In this document: positions 55,397 to 64,000 of the stretch, one piece after another
Position numbering within the stretch: the stretch's first letter is position 1
Layout of the letters: each line of letters starts with the position of its first letter
Assembly: GCA_900312665.1 (NCBI GenBank)
Contig: ONZQ02000009.1
Location: forward strand, 1,026,728 to 1,090,727
Reading direction: 5' to 3'
DNA: 64,000 nucleotides
DNA from: Cephalotrichum gorgonifer
Lineage: Eukaryota > Ascomycota > Sordariomycetes > Microascales > Microascaceae
Notes under the pieces: generated by a model
Seen by the model: only the letters and a program-made list of their open reading frames with translations
Told to the model about the DNA's origin: nothing
Database searches by the model: none
Position numbers and translations under genes: made by a program

Positions 55397-55953
55397 GGGG
55401 AATGAGATAATTTTGTGTGATGACGTCGAATCACTAGGAGTAGTTTGTACGTAGGTTGGCATGTGAAAATTCCTGCGGCTTCAATCCGTCTAGTATCGTG
55501 ATACCCCAAGGTTTCTCTTCCTTTCGCATTATCCCTACTTGATGGTTTTAATCATCTACGTTATAGCTGCGGTAGTCGCAACCGAGACCCCTGTTTTCCT
55601 GGTTTTCGGCTGAGCCGGAAGGCACGACCCACCCACCCTACCGAATGAGTGTGGGATGATGAATGTTAGCAACATAAAGACAGAATAAACCGCGCACAGA
55701 TTGTACTAATTCACTGATAGAAAGTGTTGTTTTAATTGTCCCGACTGGATACTCGGTTATAACCCCACCAAGCTTAGAAAATGCGAACTCTCAACAACTT
55801 TCAGAAGCTCATCGACGGATGTTGAGTGCCTCGGCCTCACAGCACGACCCCCAATTCACTTCACCCATCACTTCCAATCATCATCCCAATGTACAATCTT
55901 TCCCCTATAACCCTCATAAGCCCTCCCTCTCATTCACACTCCCCACCGCCACC
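55397..55953. other. intergenic, promoter of PAQR gene
   Basis: An in-frame extension of the PAQR reading frame back to 55819 is open but low-complexity. The ATG at 55954 has the better start context (CCACCATGA). No other gene was seen. Confidence 0.5.
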
Positions 55954-57094
55954 ATGAATCCCCCATCAGAACCCACCGTCCGACGGCGGCGCGCCTCCAT
56001 AACCGAAACCCTCCTCACCCAAGCCTCGCACCTCGAGTCGGAACTCGCGTCCAGCCTTCTCATCCTCTGGGATGACCTCCCCTCCTGGCGACGCGACAAC
56101 GCCTTCATCCTCTCGGGCTACAGGCGCTCCACCGCCAGCTTCTCCGACTGCTTCGGCTCCCTGGGCTACCTGCACAATGAGACGGTGAACATCTACTCTC
56201 ACCTCCTCGGCTCCGCGGCCTTCCTCTCCGCCGCGGCGCTGTGCCTCTCCGTCATCCGGCCGCGGTATGCCGCCGCGTCCGACGCGGACCTGCTCGTCTT
56301 CGGCTGCTTCTTCGCGGGCGCGGTCCTGTGCCTTGGCATGAGCGCCGTGTACCACGCCGTCTCGAGCCACTCGGAGGCCGTGTCGCGGTGGGGGAATAAG
56401 CTGGACTATTCCGGGATCGTGTTCCTGATCGTCGGGAGCTTCGTGCCGACGCTTTATTACGGGTTCTTCTGTGAGCCGGAGCTGATGACGATTTACCTTG
56501 GTATTGTGAGTTTGTTCCCGTTTTTGTTCCGGATTCATTTGCCCTTGTGAGTCAAAGAGGATGTGGAAGGGGAGACGGAATGCGAGGGGAAAGGAGATAA
56601 GGAAGAATGATAGGGATATGATTGCTTATTCCGTGGTAGATTTCTACTCTGGGCTTCGCATGCGGTCTCGTGTCCTGGATCGACCGTTTCCGCACACCTG
56701 AGTGGCGGCCGTACCGAGCGGGCATGTTCGTCGGGCTCGGCACGTCGGGGGTCTTCCCGATCCTGCACGGGATCCAAATATACGGATTCAAAGGTATGGA
56801 TGAGCGTATGAGCCTCCGCCTCGTCGCTCTCCATGGCCTAGTATACATCATAGGGGCTGTCCTCTACGCGGTAAGTTGCCCCACGCTACACTCCACCCCT
56901 TCGTCGCGAACTCTCTCTGATCCAACTCATAGGCTCGCTGGCCCGAAAGGACCATGCCCGGGAAGTTTGACATCTGGGGTAGCTCCCACCAGATCTTCCA
57001 CGTCTGCGTCCTAATCGCCGCGGGGATCCACCTCTACGCCATGGCGCAGGCGTTTGACCACCACCACACCGTCATGGGTTCGCAGTGCTCTTAA
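55954..57094 (+). CDS. PAQR/hemolysin III family seven-helix membrane protein (Izh type)
   Basis: Exons 55954-56505, 56640-56870 and 56933-57094 (introns 56506-56639 and 56871-56932) encode 314 residues. Family hallmarks are HNETVNIYSHLLG before helix 1, SAVYHAVSSHS with the first zinc-binding His, LDYSGIVFLIVGS, and GSSHQIFHVCVLIAAGIHLYAM with the C-terminal His pair. The residues forming the intramembrane zinc site are all present. Yeast Izh proteins influence zinc and sterol homeostasis, and animal relatives are adiponectin receptors with ceramidase-like activity. The N-terminal Arg-rich segment is cytosolic. The gene converges with TFC6; the stops are 191 bp apart. Confidence 0.92.
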
Positions 57095-57284
57095 TTAGGG
57101 GCCGAAACTTATCGGATCTCCCCCTACCCCTGAGTTCCGACCTTGGAGTTATATATCTTCCCGATTTACTTCTCCTGAGCTTGAATACTTTTTTTGATAG
57201 AATATCTCGTGGTATCATGAATAGGGTAATACTACATAGACAAGGCAAAATGTTACATGGATGACAGCGGACCGCCTTCAAAAC

Positions 57285-59582
57285 CTAGTCCTTCTCAATG
57301 TCTGGTGCCACGCCCACATCCATAACGCGCACGATACCCGACGCGGCAGCCACGGCAGCCCAGCACCCGCACTCCAGGTTCGGGTTCCACTCCATGACCA
57401 TGATCCTGGTCAGCGGCTCGTGATTGATCAAGGCGCTACTCGCCTTGCCCTCCGCATCATCCTCCGCCGCCACCACCACCTCCTCCCCATCTACATCCAT
57501 GGGGTCGCCTCCATCCAGCGGTTCCGTCTTGGTCTTTTTGCCTCTCCCCACCTTCTTCGCGGCCTTGGCACGCCTGGGTTTCGGTTCCGCCTTGGACGCA
57601 TTCTGCTCCGGCTCCCACCCCTGGATGATTCTCACCGCCCCGCGCAGCCCGGACTGCCCTCCCACGGGCCTATACTCGTGCTCGAACATCTTCTGCTTCA
57701 TCGGCCTGTCCGTCCTCATCGCGAAGAGTTTCTTCGCCGCGTTGCACGCCCACACCGACCCGTCCTTGAGCCCTACGAGGAGGAAGGGGTGGGAGTAGCC
57801 CGACGCGAGGGAGGTGAGCTGTCCAGGAAGGTCCGCGACGCGGCGCACGTGCGGGAAGTAGCGGTGGTGCATGAAGCTTATGGCCGTCTCGATGGCGGCG
57901 CCGGAGGGGTAGCAGGACAGGAAGCCCTGGAGGTGGTCATTCCACTGCAGGAGGTGCGGCTGTGTGGTGATGCTGGTGCGGACGAAGCCGGTGGTCTCGT
58001 AGGAGGGGCAGGCGAGGTCCACGAGTGTGGGTAGGCCGCAGATGGGGACGGAGGTAACGAGATAAGGGCGGGATGGGTAGCCAGTCGCCACATCAATGAT
58101 GTAGGTCGGGTGGAGGGGGTGGCGGGAGAGGAGGAGCCGCGGGTAGAGGGACCATAGGGCAACGCTCCCATCCGTGTAGCCGATCACGATGCGGTTGGTG
58201 TTGGCCCAGGCGAAGGCCGTCGCTTCTATGCCTTGTTCGTTGTCGATAGATAGCGTGAACATGGCTTCGTCAACCCGGACTAGAAAATCGTCAGTGAAGA
58301 GCTTTTTTGGGGGGGGGAAACCCGTAGAGGCGCGACGCGTACCATATGTTTCCCTCTCATCGTCCCTAGGTCTTTGGATCTCCAAGACACGGACGTGCCC
58401 GTCGCCTGTGAGAATCCCAAGAAGTCCGAGAACGGAAGGGTCGGTAGATGGAACGGGACACCACTTGACACGCCGTGCCCGGCCCCAGTCGAAGCAGAGC
58501 GTCCGCACGAGGACGGGCACTTCGCCCGAAGGCACCATTTCTCCAAACTCCGTCTTGCGGCCCGTGAATCTCCGCAGCTGAATCATCCCGTGTCTTCGAG
58601 ATCCCTTGTATGGCTCTCGCTCCATCGGTGCGGGGTGCTCCTGGTCCGCGTGGGGAACAACGCAGAGGGCTAGGTACTGCGGGCCGCTCTCCGACTGAGG
58701 CGCCCAGGCCAGTGAGGGGACGAGGCCGCCTACATCGAATACCCAGCCCCTCGGTTCGCTAGGCTCGTCGTGTCCATCTGGTATTGGTATGTCCTGCTCG
58801 TCTAGGGCAATCGCCTTTGCCTCGCCTTTTCTGAAGATCACTTCGTCCTGATCGCCGTACGGACCCAGCAGCACCGCCAAATCACCCGCCGGCTTCGGGA
58901 GGTAATCCTGCACGTCCCATGGCGATACCTCAACGAGACTCTGCCTCTGCGGTAGGTAAGCCTCCGCTCTGTACCCCTCCATCCACCTCCTCCAGCCGCC
59001 CGCCTGCGCCGCCTCAAATCCCTCCTTCACCCACGGCGTAGCCATCGGGCCCGTTTCATCATCCACTGCCCTTCCTGGCATAACGTCAAGCATATACCAC
59101 CGATTCAGCATCCCGCAGGCGAGCTGCGTGTGCGCCTCCTTCGGTCCGTACATGTACTCGAGTATGTACGGCGTCTTACGCTGGCGCTTCAGCGGGCCCT
59201 CGTACGCCCTCGTCGTCTTCTTGGAGAAGGGGTACGGCTCTATCTCGTTGGGGTCCGTGTTGCCCCCGAGCCTCTGCTTGTCCCTACCCGGAAAGGCACG
59301 GCGGCGGGTGCCGCTCGCTACGCTGGCCGCGTCCGACGCCGACTCGTCGTCCTGCTCGAACTCGGCCGCATCGACGGGAGGGTCATCATCGCTGGCGACC
59401 TCGCTGCCGGAGGCGGCGACCTCAATGGATTCGAAGGGCGGGTCGGCTTCCGCCGCCTTTTTCGATTTCCGCCTGGGGCTGGGCTTCGGCTTGGGCGCTT
59501 CTTCCTCTTCGTCGCCGTCGATGTCAAAGTCGAAACTCTGAACTATGGTTTTCCTTTGTCTCCCGGAACGGCGGGGTGCCAT
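57285..59582 (-). CDS. TFC6: TFIIIC subunit Tfc6-like WD40 protein
   Basis: Tfc6 (tau91) is part of the tauB module of TFIIIC that binds the B box of tRNA genes for RNA polymerase III. The ORF is open throughout, but an intron at 58280-58342 (63 nt, GTACGC...TTTTCTAG) is likely, because its removal gives ETYVRVDEAMFTLS and drops a proline/lysine stretch. The spliced product is 744 residues. An AT-hook-like basic start (MAPRRSGRQRK) and acidic Ser-rich region of about 120 residues precede the conserved core (MYGPKEAHTQLACGMLNRWYMLDV) and then irregular WD40 blades (VVIGYTDGSVALWSLYP-like and GLKDGSVWACN). A basic linker (KAAKKVGRGKKTK) sits near the C-terminus. Confidence 0.85.
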   Translation of the reverse strand: MAPRRSGRQRKTIVQSFDFDIDGDEEEEAPKPKPSPRRKSKKAAEADPPFESIEVAASGSEVASDDDPPVDAAEFEQDDESASDAASVASGTRRRAFPGRDKQRLGGNTDPNEIEPYPFSKKTTRAYEGPLKRQRKTPYILEYMYGPKEAHTQLACGMLNRWYMLDVMPGRAVDDETGPMATPWVKEGFEAAQAGGWRRWMEGYRAEAYLPQRQSLVEVSPWDVQDYLPKPAGDLAVLLGPYGDQDEVIFRKGEAKAIALDEQDIPIPDGHDEPSEPRGWVFDVGGLVPSLAWAPQSESGPQYLALCVVPHADQEHPAPMEREPYKGSRRHGMIQLRRFTGRKTEFGEMVPSGEVPVLVRTLCFDWGRARRVKWCPVPSTDPSVLGLLGILTGDGHVRVLEIQRPRDDERETYGTRRASTGFPPPKKLFTDDFLVRVDEAMFTLSIDNEQGIEATAFAWANTNRIVIGYTDGSVALWSLYPRLLLSRHPLHPTYIIDVATGYPSRPYLVTSVPICGLPTLVDLACPSYETTGFVRTSITTQPHLLQWNDHLQGFLSCYPSGAAIETAISFMHHRYFPHVRRVADLPGQLTSLASGYSHPFLLVGLKDGSVWACNAAKKLFAMRTDRPMKQKMFEHEYRPVGGQSGLRGAVRIIQGWEPEQNASKAEPKPRRAKAAKKVGRGKKTKTEPLDGGDPMDVDGEEVVVAAEDDAEGKASSALINHEPLTRIMVMEWNPNLECGCWAAVAAASGIVRVMDVGVAPDIEKD

Positions 59583-60144
59583 GATTGCGGGGGGTGAGAG
59601 TCACTTCTGGCGCAATTTATGGCTTGTGAGAGAATTTAAGACGTGGGTTGGAGGAAACTGGTCATGGTGAGCGCGGGTCCTGGCTCATACGTGAAGATAT
59701 GATGTACTATCGTACATTTGTGAATGTGATACTCTAATGAGATTGAGTTGGTCGAGAAAGACAGAGCATATCACCTGGTCTCAGTGGGCGACAGTTGGCA
59801 TTGGCACATAACATTTGACATTCAGCGGGTGGAGCACCTGGAGCCACTTGGGCATCGGTCGCAATCCACACGATTCATGTGAGAAGCACTTTAAATCGCC
59901 ACCCCATTCTTCGCTCTGCAATATCGCTAGGGGAAAAAAAAGTAATGACAAAAAATTATGCACATTCCCATAGTTGAGAAACCAGAACGCCACGGAGGCA
60001 AGTGCAGCGACACCGACGAGACGCCCACCCTCGGCGAGCAGCCTGACGGGCATTCCGCATGCCTTCGCGCTTCGGCGGCCTCTCTCGAGTGCCTGTCCCA
60101 ACCATGTCTCGCGCCATCGCGAGCGGTTTATTTTGCCAACAGGT
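59583..60144. other. intergenic
   Basis: This holds the TFC6 promoter and the TMA7 3' side. No gene was seen. Confidence 0.55.
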
Positions 60145-60527
60145 TTATTTCTTCCCGCTCTTCTTGATACCCTGATTTCCGGTGTTCAGGGGTCCCTTCT
60201 TGCCCTTCGCCGCGTTGGCTAGTTCCTTCTGAGCCTTCTCAGCTAGAAATCGCAGAAGCCCGTCAGTATTACGTCTCGAATAAGGTTGTAGCAGCGGGTG
60301 TTTTTTTTTTGCGCCGAGCGGAAAACGTACCGGCCCTCTTCTTCTCCATGAAAGCGAGATCATCCTCGTCGAGCTCCTTGGCAGCCTTCTTGGGAGCCTT
60401 GAGGGGCTTGACCTTGCCGCCTAGTCGAGTGATTTGTTAGCGAGAGGATCATCGGCGAAGGCGCGGGGGAGGGGAAACTGCGAAAAGGGCCGCAGCGGGA
60501 CGTACCGTCTCTGTTCTGGCCACCCAT
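60145..60527 (-). CDS. TMA7: translation machinery-associated protein 7
   Basis: This small gene is split into three exons, 60506-60527, 60331-60420 and 60145-60242 (introns 60421-60505 and 60243-60330). They encode 69 residues, close to the family's usual 64. The product starts MGGQNRDGGKVKPLKAPKK, continues ELDEDDLAFMEKKRA, and ends KGKKGPLNTGNQGIKKSGKK. This Lys-rich pattern is diagnostic of Tma7, a ribosome-associated protein conserved from yeast to humans. Each splice site has a good donor (GTACGT in both) and a YAG acceptor. The intron of 85-88 nt before each later exon is typical here. Confidence 0.93.
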
Positions 60528-61132
60528 TTTGCTTGTTTTTTATGTAGAAGGCGTAGGAAAGAGGTTTCAGGGTCGTGAATCGTGAATCGTTTGCGCTTGT
60601 TGGAGAATAGGAGCCTTCGAAGGTTCAAAGAGGCCTCTGACGAAGGATTCCGAGGACGGCTTGCCCCGCCTCCCCCGGTAATATCTTATCCCCTTGTAAT
60701 TCCATAGTCGGGGCATCACCCCACTCCCTCCGACGCCATCGATGTAACCCGGCACGGGGAGCACAGCTGATACCAGCTGTACCCAACCACCCATGAACCA
60801 AGACCACCCAAACCAAGGCAGCGGCTGATGATTTTCCCAAGGCAGTCGGTTGTCAGACATCATCAACCCATCAACCCAAGGCTGGTTCCATCGACCAAGT
60901 TTATCTTGCCTGAACATCACCATCCCTCTGACATCGCCCCTCTACGTCGCCGTCGCGACTACCCAAGCACACCTCCTATGACCTCGACAATCTAAGCGAT
61001 CCGGTTCGCACCAATTCCTGCTACCTCTCGCACTCTGAGAATTACTGGGCTAACCTATCTTGACTCTTAATTTTCATAAGACTCGGATCGCCAACGCCAC
61101 CTTGAGATAAAACCTCCGCCGTCTTCGGCAGT
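60528..61132. promoter_or_regulatory. divergent promoter region of TMA7 and PRP4
   Basis: This 605-bp region separates the start codons. A 118-codon minus ORF (60567-60923) has no motifs. The PRP4 leader is CT/A-rich. No gene was seen. Confidence 0.5.
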
Positions 61133-63546
61133 ATGGCGTCCCCATCAAGCTCAGACGAGGGCGAAATCATCGAAAGTGTGGTGGAAGACCTCAAGGCAAC
61201 TAGACTGCCTGCTCCTGGAAGAAACGGTGTTGACCGTCAAGACAGACCCCGTCCGCGATACCGGCCATCCAAGTCACCCGATTACGATCGTCCCCCGGGG
61301 GGCTACAACCGTCGCAGTCGCTCCCCGCGCGGATACAAGCGTCCACGAGACGATCGTGACTTCCGCGACCAGAATGGCTCTCGCCAGGGAGGGGACCGAG
61401 GGGACCCGCGCCGATTCAACACCCGCTATGAGGACGGCTGGGGTGGCAGCGGTCACCGTGGTCAGCGCCAAAGCTACAACGACCTAGATCGACCCTCTGG
61501 TTCGTCCAACCCATACTCCGGCAGGTATCGAGACGGCGATCGAGACCGATTCTCGGACCGGGACAGAAGCACGCCTCCCGAGAAGCGACCGCGCAACTAC
61601 TCCCGATCTCCGAACCGCCGCGGCGGACGCCGTGAGGATCGGAATACGAGAGAAGACTGGCGTTCCGACCGCCAAGGTGACTCTCGTAGAACTGTCAAGT
61701 ATGATGATCGCCTTGACCGCGATACCCGGGCGGACCCTGTGTCCAAGCGGGCCGGTCGAGAGGAGGCTTCCCGTTCACCAAGAGATGATACTAAACCTGA
61801 TAAAGGGTCTGAGGATGAGAAGCAGCAGCGGTCTCAGAAAACTGTATCCTTCACCAACGAGTACGTATCACCACGCATGCGTCTTCGTGTCCAAGCTCCC
61901 TTTCTTTCCCGTGCATCTCGACTAACAGAATTTGCTAGAACAAAGCAGGGAGGCCCCGAAATCGCAGAGCCCATCGAGGAGCCACCGCCCTTAGATGAGG
62001 ACGCAGAGATTGAACGACGCCGGAAACGCCGAGAGGCTATTCTCGCAAGGTCGAGCTCGGCTACACCCCTTCTCATCCACGCCCTTCATGCCGCCGACAA
62101 ATCTCACGGGGCATCACCCGGCCAGTCCCCACAGAGCAACGCCGCCCAAAGTGAGGGTGTAGTTACTCCGCAGTCGGGTAAAGATGCGCCTATGCATCGA
62201 GAGAACTCGGCTAACCCCTCAGATGCCGCATCCCCTGCGTCGAACGAGTATTCGGAAGACCAGCTGGGAGCTATGGGTGATGACGACCTCATTAATATCC
62301 ACGGAAAAGCTGACCCCAACGATGAGGATGGGCCTTCAGCAGCAGACTACGACCCAACTGTTGATATGAAGGAGGATGGCCTCAAAGATGAGAAGCGTCA
62401 CGGAAACGTTGGCCTACACGGGGAGTTGGGCGGGCCTCCCCTTGGTGAGGTTGTAACTCAGAACGCGGCCGGCACTCAGAGTCCTCCGCGAGAAGAAGCG
62501 GCCGGTGACGATGACGACGATGACTTCAACATGTTTGCCGATGACTTCGATGTTGACAACTACGCGGCGAAAAAGGCAGGCAAAGCAGGTGGTCAGGCAG
62601 AAAAGGATGCCGACGCTGCGGGGGCTCCTGGAGGCGGCCTCCTTGAAGACGCCGATAAGGACGGGTACTACAAGATGCGTATTGGTGAGATCTTGGGCGG
62701 TCGGTATCAGGTGCAGGCAACACTCGGGAAGGGTATGTTCTCGGGCGTTGTCCGTGCCGTGGACACGACGACCAAGAAGCTAGTGGCCATCAAGATTATG
62801 CGGAACAATGACGCTCTAAGGAAGGGCGGCTTCACCGAGATTGCCATCCTACAGAAGATCAACGAATCTGACCCCGAAGGCCGCAAGCACATCGTCCGGT
62901 TCTGGCACCACTTCGACCATAAGGGCCATCTGTGCATGGTGTTCGAGAACCTGAGTTTGAACCTGAGAGAGGTGCTGAAGAAGTTTGGAAATAACGTCGG
63001 CATCAATCTCAACGCGACGAGGGCGTACGCTCACCAGATTTTCATCGCCCTTGCGCATCTGCGGAAATCCGGTATCGTCCATGCGGATTTGAAGCCGGAT
63101 AATATTTTGGTATGTAACGGGGACATGTTCGGGTTCGCTCTACCCTCTTAGTTTGGCGTTGCTAACGAAAGTTCTAGGTAAACGAAAGCCGCAACATGCT
63201 CAAGATCTGCGACCTGGGAACAGCCATTGATCGACAGGACGCCGCGACTGCGCATAACGAGATCACGCCGTACCTCGTCAGTAGGTTCTACCGCGCGCCC
63301 GAGATCATGCTCGGGATGCCATACGACTATTCCATCGACATGTGGTCGATCGGCTGCACACTCTATGAGCTCTACACGGGCAAGATCCTGTTCACGGGCG
63401 ACAGCAATAACCAGATGCTCAAGTCCATCATGGAGATCAGGGGCAGGATGCCGCCCAAGACCTACAAGAAGGGAGAGCTGGCGGCGATGCACTTTGACGA
63501 CATGGGCAATTTCATCTCCGTCGAACGCGACAAGGTGCTCGGAAAG
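61133..63546 (+). CDS. PRP4: Prp4-type spliceosomal protein kinase (3' part missing)
   Basis: Prp4 kinase phosphorylates Prp1/Prp6-type proteins for spliceosome activation. Exons seen are 61133-61860, 61939-63109 and 63178-63546. The N-terminal 450 residues are RS/Arg-Asp-rich and disordered, then acidic. The kinase domain starts at ILGGRYQVQATLGKGMFSGVV, with VAIKIM (Lys), FTEIAILQ (Glu), HADLKPDN (catalytic loop), KICDLGTA (DLG in place of DFG) and TPYLVSRFYRAPEIMLG. It continues to VERDKVLGK, where a GTATGT donor at 63547 follows. The C-lobe end (PTRDL..., subdomain XI) is not found in the remaining 454 bp. Intron 61861-61938 is 78 nt with no stop, so retention would add 26 residues. Confidence 0.88.
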
Positions 63547-64000
63547 GTATGTACTCGTTTGGGTTTCCTTCTTGTTTGGTGTTGGACTGCTGTTTTGTCT
63601 GTTGCTTTCCGCCCCTTTTACTCCCATTGTGAGGTCGTGCGTCCTCCGTTCATTCCGTCCCCTCTCCTTCTAAAACGCTCGGGTGGCTGGTATCAAAGTA
63701 GAAGTGACTGGTTTCTATTTTTGGTGTGGAACCTGCATACGGGCGTTTATGGAGATCGGGATCTCTGTTTCCGGGATCGGATGCTGTAAGCGCCGGCCCA
63801 AGATTCGACCGCATCGGAATCCTTGCGACCCGCTCCGGGGCTCAGTCAGCCATGGAGTGGGTGTCCGAATATGCGCCCCCCAACCGCCCACCATTCCCCA
63901 AGCCCATTCCTCCGTGGCGGCTGATATGCGGATTGCCATGACCCTCGGGGTCCGGCCGGCCGTTGAATCAGACGCCACCACTTCAGGTACATCGTAGGCT
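63547..64000. other. unexplained 3' end: long intron or assembly break in PRP4
   Basis: No coding exon continuing the kinase was recognised in any frame up to the window edge. Short open frames here lack kinase motifs. Confidence 0.5.

Noticed and set aside
1..64000. CRISPR array, rRNA operon or intact transposon
   Set aside because: No regularly spaced identical repeats, no rRNA signature segments, and no transposase, reverse transcriptase or terminal repeat pair were found by eye.

Overview
The window is nuclear DNA from a filamentous ascomycete fungus, most likely a Sordariomycete. The evidence is short GT-AG introns (55-250 bp), GC-rich exons with C/G-ending third positions, and a gene set typical of this class: OLA1, TIM44, UBP16, a Kes1-type oxysterol carrier, TFC6, TMA7, PRP4 kinase, a HeLo-NACHT NLR and a HET fragment. 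Coordinates below come from reading splice sites by eye; for nearly every multi-exon gene the summed exon length is an exact multiple of three.

Layout. (1) Left block, 0.8-27 kb, is compact and mostly conserved: OLA1 (-), an ORF with a degenerate tandem repeat (-), a Gfd2-like exonuclease-fold protein (-), a PPPDE/DeSI peptidase (+), a divergent pair of mitochondrial genes (uS11m - / TIM44 +), a NADAR protein (-), a secreted GMC oxidoreductase (-), an F-box-like protein (-), UBP16 (+), a Kes1-like lipid carrier (-), a GT31 glycosyltransferase (-) and a secreted Ala-rich protein (-) carrying a one-base frameshift. (2) Central block, about 27-54 kb, is gene-poor and accessory. It holds a beta-lactamase-fold hydrolase with an assembly gap inside an intron, an orphan C-terminal half of a HET protein, a two-RRM protein with a frameshift, a pseudo-ARF GTPase that has lost its nucleotide-binding motifs, a lineage-specific membrane protein, a large unrecognised protein, a HeLo-NACHT NLR, and a 1582-residue membrane/ankyrin protein divergent from the NLR. 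(3) Right block, 54-64 kb, is conserved again: TRAPPC12-like, PAQR/hemolysin III, TFC6, TMA7 and PRP4 kinase, the last incomplete at the window edge.

The most interesting parts are the self/non-self (allorecognition or immunity) neighbourhood in the centre, namely the HET remnant, the NLR with its own HeLo execution domain and the adjacent membrane-ankyrin protein, together with the pseudo-GTPase next to it. Both frameshifts are a single missing C in a C-run of GC-rich sequence, and a 20-N gap is present. Assembly error is therefore a live explanation and should be settled before either gene is called a pseudogene.
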